From contig NZ_JACJLQ010000034.1 of the NCBI RefSeq assembly GCF_016902295.1, positions 1-36,826 on the forward strand: a stretch of DNA of 36,826 bases. Reading direction: 5' to 3'. The notes beneath the pieces were generated by a model, which was not told the origin of the DNA, did not search any database, and saw only the letters and a list, made by a program, of their open reading frames with translations. This stretch comes from Bacteroides caecigallinarum (GTDB taxonomy: Bacteria > Bacteroidota > Bacteroidia > Bacteroidales > Bacteroidaceae). This document shows, piece after piece, positions 5,580 through 14,656 of the stretch (position 1 is the first letter of the stretch; each line of letters starts with the position of its first letter). Both the position numbers and the translations under genes were made by a program.

Positions 5580-8500
5580 TTATTTGCCATGCCTCAACCT
5601 TCCTACAAACTCAGCATAATTATCAAGCCCCAAAGTGGAGAAACGTTCTTGCGCCACACTTAAAACTTTATCGTAATCGCTTCCGGCACACGATGAGTCT
5701 ATATTGTATAATGCGCGCACCAACTCATCGGCATAATCCACGAAATCACTGTCTCCAAACGACAGATACCACAAGGCATATTCCATTCTTGAATTCATAA
5801 CAGAAGAATATATATCATAATAGGCATCATCTCCCGACAGCAACGCCAGACGGTCTGCACACGAATATCTGTCAAGCACCACATCATTGTTTGAAATCTC
5901 ATCGAGACATTTACCGGCCAAAGCTGAACTCCTGACACTGTCGCCTGATGATAGCATCCACTCGGCAGCCTCGCATATCATACTCTGAAGAGTTATTGCC
6001 ATACGTCGGTTGGTCTCGTCAAAATAGACTGAATTGTCGGACAACCCTCCGTATGAATATTTATTCATTATATTGTCATAACATCTGTCCGCGTCAACAG
6101 TCTGTTTAAGTTTGCTTGCATTGAAAGGGACAATCCTTTGCGCCATTCCTTCAAGCACAAGATAGTCGTCCAGATTCAGATACTCACCTATGCGCATGGA
6201 CTTGGCCACATAAAGCGGACGTTCCCAGTTGCAGTTGTTTATAAGGTCGGCCAGCATGATTCCGCTTCGTGTAAGATATGAATTTCCTTTCAGGCTTACC
6301 ACCATTGTCTTTGGTATTTCCATACCTTCGGGGATGTACATTCCCGATCGTTTCACCGCCTCCGCGTCTATGCTGAAATGTATTTCATCGGTGGGAATAC
6401 ATCTCATGGACTCATCATCCGACGTCAGCCAGTATCGCACAATGTTCTTCCATTCCCAGGGGTCTTCACCGAAAGGATATTCTCCCGGGTTTGCCTTATA
6501 ATATTCCTCAATCCTATCTTTTATACGGAGCGGTGTTCCATCTTCTGTATAACCGGTCACAGGATTTACACGTACAGCGTCATTTACTCCGTCTCTGTAA
6601 TACTCCCTCGCGAATGAAACGGGTAACCCCGGAGAAGAATGTGACGGACGACACATCTGATCGACATACCATCCTCCGGTAAGGTACATCAGATTGCATA
6701 CACGGACATCTGTACGTATGCCTTCCACTTCCTGCGCATACCAAAGTGGGAAGGTCTCATTATCACCATTAACAAACAATACTGGATAGCCTTCTTCCTG
6801 AACTGTATTAAGATAATTGTATCCCATGTCGCGGCAAAGATAGCGGTTACTCCTGTCATGGTCATCCCATGTCTGGAAAAGCACCAGCAATACCAAGCCG
6901 GCACATATAGCCGACGAGACTACAAAAGCCGAGATAAAACCATTATTGCGGAATATCTTCCGGAATGTTTCTAATATGGCGGCTGCTCCAAAACCTATCC
7001 AGACAGAAAAGGCATAGAACGATCCCGCGTATGCATAATCCCTTTCGCGGGGTTGAATAGGTACCTGATTGATATATAAAACTATGGCGAGTCCTGTCAT
7101 AAAAAACAATATGCCGATGACATTGAATTGTCTCCTGCCATGAGCTCCGCTTTTCCACTGCCACCATATTCCCAACAAACCAACTATCAATGGCAATGCA
7201 AAATAGACATTCCTGCCTTTATTATCTTTCAGGTGTGAAGGCAAGAACTCATTGTCGGGCACAAAGAAACTGTCTATAAAACTGATTCCGCTAATCCAGT
7301 TGCCGTTAATCCTGTCGCCATATCCCTGAACGTCATTCTGGCGGCCTACAAAATTCCAGAAGAAGTATCTCAAATACATATAGTTGACCTGATAATTCAG
7401 AAAGTATTTAAGATTGTCCATGAATGTAGGTACCGTTACCGACACATTTTCTCCTTTCGATTTATCAAAGTAGGAAACCTGCTTGCCTTTCATGCCTCCC
7501 GGAATCCACGCCTCATACTGTCCTGCATGACTTTCGCTATACATCCTCGGGAAAATCATACACGTGACATCCTCATATAGAGGTTTCATTTTTTGTCCGG
7601 TGACAACATATTTTTCATCTTTAAGAGTCTTGGCTGTATCAGTAGTCCAGTCTTTCCTCCGGTAGATATCGTCCGTCACTTTATAATCGTACATCAGATA
7701 ACCGTCTTTTTCTTTCAACGCCCTGACCGAAGCGAACGACTGCCCGTAAAGCAGAGGAGTATCGCCATACTGCTCGCGTCCGAGATAATCGCGCAATGTG
7801 AAAGGGTCTTCAGGCGACTGCTGGTCCATAGGGGTATTTGCCGACGAACGTATCAATATAATGGCATACGAGCTGTAACCTACAGTAAGCATTAAAAGAC
7901 TGAAACTGAAGACATATAATATTCGCCACAGTTTTTTATGATTGATTTTTCTTACAGCTATCCATCCAGCTGCGGCAAGCGACACGGACAGACACAACGA
8001 AATCCATATTCCGCCATTCATCGTCACTCCAAGCATAAGCAACGACAAGAAGACAAACACCAATGCCATACGTATATTACGCATCACAACACATGATATG
8101 CACGACAGTGCAAGTATGACAAAAAGCGATACGGCATATACCATCATACCCGTATCATATCCGGCCTCGAGAATATTGGCAAAAAGCAGTTCAAAAATTC
8201 CAGCCACCTTCATCACTCCGGGAACAATACCGTAAAGTACAACAGCTATTACTATTATACTTAATAATAGAGTAATGAGAAGTCCCTTGCTGCCCGTATG
8301 TGGAAATTTCCGGTAATATATCACTAAGCCAACAGCGGGGATACACAAAAGATTAAGCAAATGGACTCCTATGGAAAGACCTATGATATAGGCCATAAGG
8401 ACTATCCATCTGTCGGACGATATATTGGCAGATTCTTCGTCCCACCTGAGTATTATCCATACCGTCAGTGCCGTAAGAAATGAAGAGAACGAATAGACCT

Positions 8501-8939
8501 CTCCCTCGACTGCCGAAAACCAGAAAGTATCTGTAAACGCATATAACAACGCTCCTGTAAACCCGCACAACATAACTGTAGCTATGGAGGAACATGACAG
8601 TTCGTTCCTCGATTTTTCCACACAAATAATGGATGATACAAGATATGTTATCGTAAGAAACAGGAAAAATACACATCCGGCGCTAAGAATGGCATTCATC
8701 ACATTTATGCAATATGCCACATCTTGCGGGGAAGAAGCAAAAAGCGAAAAGACATTACCTGCCAGCATGAAGAAAGGAGCGCCAGGCGGATGACCCACTT
8801 CAAGCCTGGAGGCGGAAAGAATAAACTCGGGACAATCCCAAAAACTGGCTGACGGTTCTACCGTAAGAATATAAACTACGGCGGATATCAGAAATGATAT
8901 AAAACCGCAAATGAGATTTACACGTTGATAATTACACAT
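5580..8939 (-). CDS. DUF2723 multi-pass membrane protein, putative GT-C type glycosyltransferase
   Basis: The 1119-residue protein starts with many hydrophobic segments (residues about 10-690). The first loop holds the family's conserved SASFWDCPEF and VGHPPGAPFF (about 30-57), where GT-C enzymes keep catalytic acids. A second typical stretch is QPRERDYAYAGSF. The last 400 residues are soluble and presumably periplasmic (LFVNGDNETFPLWYAQEVEG). The family includes TMEM260, a eukaryotic protein O-mannosyltransferase, so a role in periplasmic protein O-glycosylation with a polyprenyl-phosphate sugar is likely but inferred. A GT2 of the polyprenyl-P-mannose synthase type is encoded 1.4 kb away. 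The start is ATG 8939 behind a TAATTTTG box. Confidence 0.88.
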   Translation of the reverse strand: MCNYQRVNLICGFISFLISAVVYILTVEPSASFWDCPEFILSASRLEVGHPPGAPFFMLAGNVFSLFASSPQDVAYCINVMNAILSAGCVFFLFLTITYLVSSIICVEKSRNELSCSSIATVMLCGFTGALLYAFTDTFWFSAVEGEVYSFSSFLTALTVWIILRWDEESANISSDRWIVLMAYIIGLSIGVHLLNLLCIPAVGLVIYYRKFPHTGSKGLLITLLLSIIVIAVVLYGIVPGVMKVAGIFELLFANILEAGYDTGMMVYAVSLFVILALSCISCVVMRNIRMALVFVFLSLLMLGVTMNGGIWISLCLSVSLAAAGWIAVRKINHKKLWRILYVFSFSLLMLTVGYSSYAIILIRSSANTPMDQQSPEDPFTLRDYLGREQYGDTPLLYGQSFASVRALKEKDGYLMYDYKVTDDIYRRKDWTTDTAKTLKDEKYVVTGQKMKPLYEDVTCMIFPRMYSESHAGQYEAWIPGGMKGKQVSYFDKSKGENVSVTVPTFMDNLKYFLNYQVNYMYLRYFFWNFVGRQNDVQGYGDRINGNWISGISFIDSFFVPDNEFLPSHLKDNKGRNVYFALPLIVGLLGIWWQWKSGAHGRRQFNVIGILFFMTGLAIVLYINQVPIQPRERDYAYAGSFYAFSVWIGFGAAAILETFRKIFRNNGFISAFVVSSAICAGLVLLVLFQTWDDHDRSNRYLCRDMGYNYLNTVQEEGYPVLFVNGDNETFPLWYAQEVEGIRTDVRVCNLMYLTGGWYVDQMCRPSHSSPGLPVSFAREYYRDGVNDAVRVNPVTGYTEDGTPLRIKDRIEEYYKANPGEYPFGEDPWEWKNIVRYWLTSDDESMRCIPTDEIHFSIDAEAVKRSGMYIPEGMEIPKTMVVSLKGNSYLTRSGIMLADLINNCNWERPLYVAKSMRIGEYLNLDDYLVLEGMAQRIVPFNASKLKQTVDADRCYDNIMNKYSYGGLSDNSVYFDETNRRMAITLQSMICEAAEWMLSSGDSVRSSALAGKCLDEISNNDVVLDRYSCADRLALLSGDDAYYDIYSSVMNSRMEYALWYLSFGDSDFVDYADELVRALYNIDSSCAGSDYDKVLSVAQERFSTLGLDNYAEFVGRLRHGK

Positions 8940-8961
8940 AATCTGCTCTGATTTTTTACGG

Positions 8962-8969
8962 CAAAATTA
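8962..8969 (-). promoter_or_regulatory. -7 box (TAATTTTG) of the DUF2723 gene
   Basis: Minus-strand TAATTTTG fits TAnnTTTG and lies 22 bases before ATG 8939. The nearest upstream TTTG (8988-8985) is only 15 bases away, short of the usual 19-21. Confidence 0.45.
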
Positions 8970-9122
8970 ATGTAATGTATCATTCAAAGCGAGATTATGA
9001 CACGGACATCAGGCGGCAGACGATTTATCTTATCCGTCTGATTTTAAATCTGTTACAGTCACACGAGATGGAAAGTCATGCGGACATCTGTATAATCCAC
9101 GTCAGTTTCATGCATACGGACG

Positions 9123-10265
9123 TTAGATACCGGACATGCGGCTTGCCTCTATCTTTTTCTGTATTCTGAATTTTGCTTTGGTAACAGAGCCCGGAGAAAT
9201 TCCATAGAATACAGCCAGCTGACCGGTAGTGAAACCAAGTTTTACAAGGCAGCTTATCTCCTTATCACGGCCTGTCAGTCCATCAACAGCATCAAGGCTT
9301 ACGGAAAATCCCGGAAACAGCGAATCGGCAAACATGAAAAGACTGTTCCATTCATCAGTAGTTTTCACAGGCATGTACGACGGCGAAGATTTCATATCTT
9401 TTATCAGTGATATAGCGCCTAAATTCTTATCCGAAAGCAAAAGCTCCTCTTTCAACCTTAACTGTTTTTCCTGCTCGCATAAATCGTTTTCACGGCATGT
9501 AAAATAATCTTCCCTTACACCGCTTTCCTTAATGGCTTTATCAAGATTTATTTCAGCCTTTTTCCTGCCACGATAAAAGAAGAACGACAAAGCTGAAAAC
9601 GCGCCGAACAAAAACAGTCCTGTTGCCATGTTAACAATATTGTTCTTCCTGGCATTTTCCTCTCTCATTAGAGCCTTTTCATGAATAAAATCGGCTTCTA
9701 ACGACATAAGTTTTTCCCTGTCGTATAATGTACCAAGCGAATCGGACTTGACGGTATTTATTATGGTATTCACATCCCCAATATCGCCCTTCAGATATAG
9801 TCCATAATCATCATTGTAAACATTTTGTAATTTATTTTCAAGAGCTATAAGATGGAATCTGTCGATAAAATATTGTGCTGTATCTTTCTGGTTAAGCATA
9901 AGATAATCAAGGCCAAGCCTTCCCGCCGATTCGCAAACCAGCTTTTCATCATTCAGTCTCAACGCTATATTATATCCCTCGCGATGATTTTCCACAGCTT
10001 TCTCGTACATTCCATATTTAAAATGGAAATCACCCAAACGCGTATAAGCTGAAACTTTCAGAACAGTATCCTGCCTTTCTTCCATGACATCAAGAGCGTT
10101 AAGATAACAGATCATGGCATTGGCGGCGTCACCTTGCGCCTCGTATGTCCTGGCTTTCTCGAGCCATGCAGAAGTCTCGTCCGAAACATTCCGACTGCCT
10201 GTATTACAGGAAGCTACTATACAGCAGACTATAAATGAAAATATAAAATATACAATATGTCTCAT
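9123..10265 (-). CDS. Membrane-anchored TPR protein with C-terminal LuxR-like helix-turn-helix
   Basis: Domains in order: signal or lipobox region ending IVASC (Cys20); TPR-like helices at about 30-170 (ARTYEAQGDAANAMICYLNA; YTRLGDFHFKYGMYEKAVEN); transmembrane segment at about 210-231; charged coiled coil at about 235-285; helix-turn-helix at about 328-372 (LTGRDKEISCLVKLGFTTGQ, then YGISPGSVTKAKFRIQKKI). The layout implies a periplasmic sensor joined through the inner membrane to a cytoplasmic DNA-binding domain, a form seen in Bacteroidetes. It has no kinase or receiver domain. It is divergent from the GT2 gene and lies just upstream of the DUF2723 gene, so either could be a target (inference). 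Confidence 0.8.
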   Translation of the reverse strand: MRHIVYFIFSFIVCCIVASCNTGSRNVSDETSAWLEKARTYEAQGDAANAMICYLNALDVMEERQDTVLKVSAYTRLGDFHFKYGMYEKAVENHREGYNIALRLNDEKLVCESAGRLGLDYLMLNQKDTAQYFIDRFHLIALENKLQNVYNDDYGLYLKGDIGDVNTIINTVKSDSLGTLYDREKLMSLEADFIHEKALMREENARKNNIVNMATGLFLFGAFSALSFFFYRGRKKAEINLDKAIKESGVREDYFTCRENDLCEQEKQLRLKEELLLSDKNLGAISLIKDMKSSPSYMPVKTTDEWNSLFMFADSLFPGFSVSLDAVDGLTGRDKEISCLVKLGFTTGQLAVFYGISPGSVTKAKFRIQKKIEASRMSGI

Positions 10266-10286
10266 AGAATATCTCTTATCATATCA

Positions 10287-10294
10287 CAAATGTA
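10287..10294 (-). promoter_or_regulatory. -7 box (TACATTTG) of the TPR/HTH gene
   Basis: Minus-strand TACATTTG lies 21 bases before ATG 10265. No matching -33 TTTG is seen. Confidence 0.45.
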
Positions 10295-10349
10295 GTATTT
10301 ATATCCAATAATATCACTATCCTATTACCAAACTTTCCCTTTTTTTTCA

Positions 10350-10357
10350 TACCTTTG
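10350..10357 (+). promoter_or_regulatory. -7 box (TACCTTTG) of the GT2-dihydroorotase series
   Basis: TACCTTTG lies 30 bases before ATG 10388. It also shows that a longer reading starting at 10355 is wrong, since that start overlaps the promoter. The -33 region is poor. Confidence 0.6.
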
Positions 10358-10387
10358 TTCGTTAGTATAAACTACATATTTTTTATT

Positions 10388-11137
10388 ATGCAAAACAGTG
10401 ACAGCATCATCATAATTCCTACTTACAACGAGAAGGAAAATATCGAAAATATCATCCGCGCGGTATTCGGACTGGAAAAGTTTTTCCATATTCTGATTAT
10501 TGAGGACAATTCGCCTGACGGAACAGCCGACATAGTAAAAAGACTTCAGAAAGAATTCCCTGACAGGCTTTTCATGATTGAAAGAAAGGGGAAGCTTGGA
10601 TTGGGTACCGCATATATTGCCGGTTTCAAATGGGCTATAGAGAAAAAGTACGACTATATTTTCGAAATGGATGCCGACTTCAGCCATAACCCTAACGACC
10701 TGCCACGACTGTACAAGGCTTGTCATGACGATGGCGGCGACGTATCCATAGGTTCAAGATACGTAAGCGGTGTAAACGTAGTGAACTGGCCTATGGGCAG
10801 AGTCCTGATGTCTTATTTTGCATCAAAATATGTGAGATTTATCACAGGAATACCAGTCCACGACACTACTGCCGGATTCAAATGCTACAGACGTGAAGTG
10901 CTTGAAACCATCGACCTCGATAAAATCCGTTTCAAAGGATATGCGTTCCAGATTGAAATGAAGTTCACTGCCTACAAATGCGGGTTCAAGATTATTGAAG
11001 TTCCGGTGATATTCATTAACCGTGAGCTCGGCACCTCGAAGATGAACAGCAGCATATTCGGCGAGGCTGTGTTTGGAGTGATTAAACTGAAATGGGACAG
11101 TTGGTTCAGGAAGTATCCTAAGAGAATAAGTTGTTAG
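10388..11137 (+). CDS. Polyprenyl-phosphate mannose synthase-like glycosyltransferase (GT2)
   Basis: This 249-residue cytoplasmic enzyme should transfer a sugar, probably mannose, from a nucleotide sugar to polyprenyl phosphate. Visible GT2 features are IIIPTYNEKENI at the N-terminus, IIEDNSPDGT, the metal-binding FEMDADFSHNP (DxD type), and DTTAGFKCYRREVL with FKGYAFQIEM, all typical of dolichol-phosphate mannosyltransferases. It lacks the C-terminal membrane segments of longer homologues, so it is the single-domain type. The start is ATG 10388. The dihydroorotase gene follows after 24 AT-rich bases. The product could supply the DUF2723 protein (inference). Confidence 0.9.
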   Translation: MQNSDSIIIIPTYNEKENIENIIRAVFGLEKFFHILIIEDNSPDGTADIVKRLQKEFPDRLFMIERKGKLGLGTAYIAGFKWAIEKKYDYIFEMDADFSHNPNDLPRLYKACHDDGGDVSIGSRYVSGVNVVNWPMGRVLMSYFASKYVRFITGIPVHDTTAGFKCYRREVLETIDLDKIRFKGYAFQIEMKFTAYKCGFKIIEVPVIFINRELGTSKMNSSIFGEAVFGVIKLKWDSWFRKYPKRISC

Positions 11138-11161
11138 TTTTTAGTTATTAGTTTTTAGAAG

Positions 11162-12502
11162 ATGAAAAGAATTTGGATAAAGAATGCTGTCGTCGTAAAC
11201 GAAGGCAGACAGTTTAAAGGCTCTGTAATTACTGAAGATGAAACTATATACAGAATTATTGAAGGTGAAGGCACACCGGAATGTGATATTGACGAAACTA
11301 TAGACGCCGAAGGTTGTTACCTACTGCCTGGAGTGATAGACGATCACGTGCATTTCCGTGACCCGGGACTAACACACAAGGCTGACATGGCTACCGAAAC
11401 TGCTGCCGCTGCCGCAGGTGGAGTCACTTCGTTCATGGATATGCCTAACTGTAATCCGCAGACCACAACCATTGAGGCTTTAGAAAACAAATTTGCCGAC
11501 GCTGCTACAAAATGTGTGGTAAACTATTCTTTCTATTTCGGAGCCACAAACAATAATGCCGATTTATTGGCAAAACTGGATAAGACACACGTATGCGGTG
11601 TGAAGCTGTTCATGGGTGCAAGCACTGGAAATATGCTGGTGGACCGGATGGAAACTCTAAAAAAGATTTTCTCGGAAGCCGGTATGCTGATTGCCACTCA
11701 TTGCGAGGACCAGAATGTGATAAGCCGAAATACATCCGAAGTGAAAGCGAAGTATGGCGAAGATGCCGACATTTATCTTCATCCGGTTATCCGCAGCGAG
11801 GAGGCTTGCTATAACTCATCATCTCTTGCCGTAAAACTGGCTAAGGAGACAGGAGCGCGTCTTCATATCCTTCATGTAAGTACCGCCAAGGAACTGGAAC
11901 TGTTTGAGGATAAACCTCTGAAGGAAAAGAAAATCACTTCCGAAGCTTGCGTTTCGCATCTTATGTTCTGCGATGAAGACTACAAGACTCTTGGCGGACG
12001 CATAAAATGTAATCCAAGCATCAAGACACGTGCAGACCGTGACGCCCTGAGAAAAGCATTGAGCAGCAATCTGATTGACGTGATAGGTACCGACCATGCC
12101 CCTCACCTGCTCCCGGAGAAACAAGGCGGCGCACTGAAGGCCGTATCGGGTATGCCAAGCCTGCAATTCTCATTGGTAAGTATCTATGAGCTTGTAAAGG
12201 AAGGTGTGTTGTCAGTGGAACAGCTTGTACAGAAAATGTGTCATGCTCCTGCCGAACTTTATCAGATTAAGGACAGAGGATTTATACGCGAAGGTTATAA
12301 GGCCGACTTAGTGATTCTTAATCCAAATCACGAATGGACTGTCACTACAGACTGCATAAAGAGCCGCTGCGGATGGAGCCCTATGGAAGGCAGAAACTTC
12401 CATGCCAAGGTTGAGAAAACAATGGTAAACGGAACAGTGGTTTACGAGAATGATACCGTGAATACCGCCCACAGAGGCCAGGCATTGGTATTCGACAGAT
12501 GA
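11162..12502 (+). CDS. pyrC: Dihydroorotase
   Basis: It cyclises carbamoyl-aspartate to dihydroorotate, the third step of pyrimidine synthesis. The amidohydrolase metal motif DDHVHFRDPGLTHKADMATE is at about residues 60-79 (His62, His64). Later ligands and substrate contacts are THCEDQ, LHILHVS and GTDHAPH. The 446-residue length and the FRDPG form place it in the longer class I dihydroorotases. No other pyrimidine gene is nearby. It sits in a + strand series with mixed functions, probably cotranscribed from 10350. Confidence 0.95.
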   Translation: MKRIWIKNAVVVNEGRQFKGSVITEDETIYRIIEGEGTPECDIDETIDAEGCYLLPGVIDDHVHFRDPGLTHKADMATETAAAAAGGVTSFMDMPNCNPQTTTIEALENKFADAATKCVVNYSFYFGATNNNADLLAKLDKTHVCGVKLFMGASTGNMLVDRMETLKKIFSEAGMLIATHCEDQNVISRNTSEVKAKYGEDADIYLHPVIRSEEACYNSSSLAVKLAKETGARLHILHVSTAKELELFEDKPLKEKKITSEACVSHLMFCDEDYKTLGGRIKCNPSIKTRADRDALRKALSSNLIDVIGTDHAPHLLPEKQGGALKAVSGMPSLQFSLVSIYELVKEGVLSVEQLVQKMCHAPAELYQIKDRGFIREGYKADLVILNPNHEWTVTTDCIKSRCGWSPMEGRNFHAKVEKTMVNGTVVYENDTVNTAHRGQALVFDR

Positions 12503-12546
12503 TTTGTTAGTTTTTAACTATTAATTTTTAATTATTAATTCCCATA

Positions 12547-13452
12547 ATGCATACAGACATCACCGTAAAGGAATACGACATACACGAACTGGCTGACTAC
12601 ATAAACTGGATTTACTTTTTCCACGCATGGGGTTTTCAGCCAAAATACTCGTCGATTGCCGACATACATGGCTGTGACGGATGTCGTGCTATGTGGTTGG
12701 TGTCTTTCAAGGAAGAGGAAAGGCCAAAAGCTTCGGAGGCAATGCAACTGCACAAGGAGGCAATGAGAATGCTAAACAACCTGGACGGACGTTTCAAGGT
12801 TTATGCCATATATCGTCTGATGGACGCAAATTCAGATGGCGACAATCTTATAATGGAAGGCAAGACATTCCCTCTGTTAAGACAACAATCAAGAATAAAA
12901 GACACAGATCCTTTTCTGTGTCTGAGTGACTTCATCCGACCTGCCGGTTCCGGTATTACAGATACTGTCGGGTGTTTCGCCACAACCATCGACCCGGAAA
13001 TGGAAAAGGGGTTCGAAGGCGACGACTATAAACTCATGCTATGCAAGACTTTGGCAGAAAGGTTGGCCGAAGCCGCGGCAGAAAAGATTCATGAGACTAT
13101 AAGAAAATCTGTCTGGGGTTATGCTCCGGACGAGAATCTTAGCGTAAAGGACTTGCACAACGAGAAATATTGCGGAATACGTCCTGCCGTGGGATATCCT
13201 TCGCTTCCGGACATTTCGGTAAACTTCCTGCTTGACGAATTGCTGGATATGGAACGTATAGGTATCTCACTTACTGAAAACGGTATGATGCATCCGCATG
13301 CTTCCGTCAGCGGACTGATGTTTGCCCATCCTCAATCAAGATATTTCAGCATAGGAAAAATAGATGAAGCCCAACTGGCCGACTATGCACAACGACGCGG
13401 AAAGACAACAGACGAGATGAGAAAATATCTGAGAGCGAATGTTAGTATTTAG
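12547..13452 (+). CDS. Stand-alone methionine synthase (MetH) activation domain protein
   Basis: The 301-residue protein corresponds to the C-terminal reactivation domain of cobalamin-dependent methionine synthase, which binds S-adenosylmethionine and remethylates oxidised cob(II)alamin. The signature YCGIRPAVGYPSLPD (about 208-221) holds the Arg and Gly-Tyr-Pro residues that bind SAM. Also family-like are FFHAWGF near the start, LSDFIRPAGSGITDTVGCF (about 126-143) and the ERLAEAAAEKIHE helix. No homocysteine, folate or cobalamin domain is attached or adjacent. It probably works in trans with a MetH encoded elsewhere (inference). It starts 44 bases after the dihydroorotase gene. Confidence 0.88.
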   Translation: MHTDITVKEYDIHELADYINWIYFFHAWGFQPKYSSIADIHGCDGCRAMWLVSFKEEERPKASEAMQLHKEAMRMLNNLDGRFKVYAIYRLMDANSDGDNLIMEGKTFPLLRQQSRIKDTDPFLCLSDFIRPAGSGITDTVGCFATTIDPEMEKGFEGDDYKLMLCKTLAERLAEAAAEKIHETIRKSVWGYAPDENLSVKDLHNEKYCGIRPAVGYPSLPDISVNFLLDELLDMERIGISLTENGMMHPHASVSGLMFAHPQSRYFSIGKIDEAQLADYAQRRGKTTDEMRKYLRANVSI

Positions 13453-13487
13453 TTATCAATTCTTAATTATTAATTTTTTAATTCTAA

Positions 13488-14645
13488 ATGATATTACTTA
13501 GAGTTACAATATTTTTTCTTTTGTTGCTGTTATTGCCCGACTGGTATATACACCGTACATATTTAAGAGGCAAAAACAACAAACTGTACAAGAGACTACT
13601 GTGGTGGCCTACCATAATCCTGCTCGTCCTATTGGGCGGCTCAGTGGCTTTTCACGATTATGTACGCGACTTTTTCGGCATATACTTGATTGTGACGCTA
13701 TGTTTCTGCATACCAAAACTTACATTCATGCTGTTCAGCCTTCTGCTGAGAGGAATAAACAAAGTATGCAGGACAAACCTGCCCCATGCCGCCATATCGG
13801 CTTTACCGGCATTGGCGGTACTTGGCTATATACTTTTCGGTGCCATAAAAGGTAAAGAGAACTTTAAGGTTCGTGAAGTGACATTTTCATCAGCAAACCT
13901 CCCTAAGTCGTTCGACGGATACAGGATTTTGCAATTATCGGACATACATTCAGGAAGCTGGAAAGGTAACGCCAAAGCGCTGAAAAAAGCTATCGAGCTT
14001 TGTAACTCACAGAATGCGGATCTGGCCTTGTTTACCGGCGACCTGGTAAACAGCCGTGCGGACGAACTACTTGAATTCAAAGAAATATTTGCCGGACTGA
14101 AGGCTAAAGATGGAGTTTATTCTGTTTTAGGAAACCATGACTATGGTACATACGTCAATTGGAACTCAGAAGCTGACAGACTTGCAAACATAGATTCTCT
14201 CATAGCCCGCGAGAACATGATGGGATGGAAAATGCTGAACAACAGTCACACTATTATAAAAAGAGACACGGACTCTATTGCAGTAATAGGTGTGGAAAAC
14301 AGTGGTCGCCCTCCGTTCCCTAATTATGCCAAACTTAAAGAAGCGTCAGCAGGTACGGAAGGAATGTTCCAGGTTCTTATGAGCCACGACCCTACGCATT
14401 GGCGCAGGGAAGTCCTTCCAAAATCCGACATAGAGCTGACACTGTCAGGACATACACACGACATGCAGATTACGTTTTTCGGACTTTCCGTTTCATCATT
14501 CATCTATCCTGAACATAACGGCATGTACATGGAAGGTGACAGGGGACTTTACGTAAACATTGGATTGGGACACGTACTGTTCCCGATGCGTCTTGGAGCA
14601 TGGCCTGAAATAACGATTATCACACTAAAAAACTCAAAAACTTAA
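13488..14645 (+). CDS. Membrane-anchored metallophosphoesterase
   Basis: This 385-residue protein has about four hydrophobic segments in its first 120 residues, then a calcineurin-like phosphoesterase domain with the full set of two-metal motifs: LSDIHSG, TGDLVNSR, LGNHDYG, MSHDPTHW and SGHTHDMQ. It resembles YkuE/YaeI-type enzymes, some of which cleave UDP-diacylglucosamine or other phosphodiesters at the membrane. The substrate here is unknown. The PlsC-type acyltransferase gene follows after 11 bases, so a lipid-related role is reasonable (inference). Confidence 0.9.
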   Translation: MILLRVTIFFLLLLLLPDWYIHRTYLRGKNNKLYKRLLWWPTIILLVLLGGSVAFHDYVRDFFGIYLIVTLCFCIPKLTFMLFSLLLRGINKVCRTNLPHAAISALPALAVLGYILFGAIKGKENFKVREVTFSSANLPKSFDGYRILQLSDIHSGSWKGNAKALKKAIELCNSQNADLALFTGDLVNSRADELLEFKEIFAGLKAKDGVYSVLGNHDYGTYVNWNSEADRLANIDSLIARENMMGWKMLNNSHTIIKRDTDSIAVIGVENSGRPPFPNYAKLKEASAGTEGMFQVLMSHDPTHWRREVLPKSDIELTLSGHTHDMQITFFGLSVSSFIYPEHNGMYMEGDRGLYVNIGLGHVLFPMRLGAWPEITIITLKNSKT

Positions 14646-14656
14646 AAACTCGAAAT

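Noticed and set aside
8940..9122. CGGACAT repeats and a CAGACG/CGTCTG hairpin in the gap
   Set aside because: Three short irregular copies and a 6-bp stem with a 12-base loop are within chance; at most a weak terminator.
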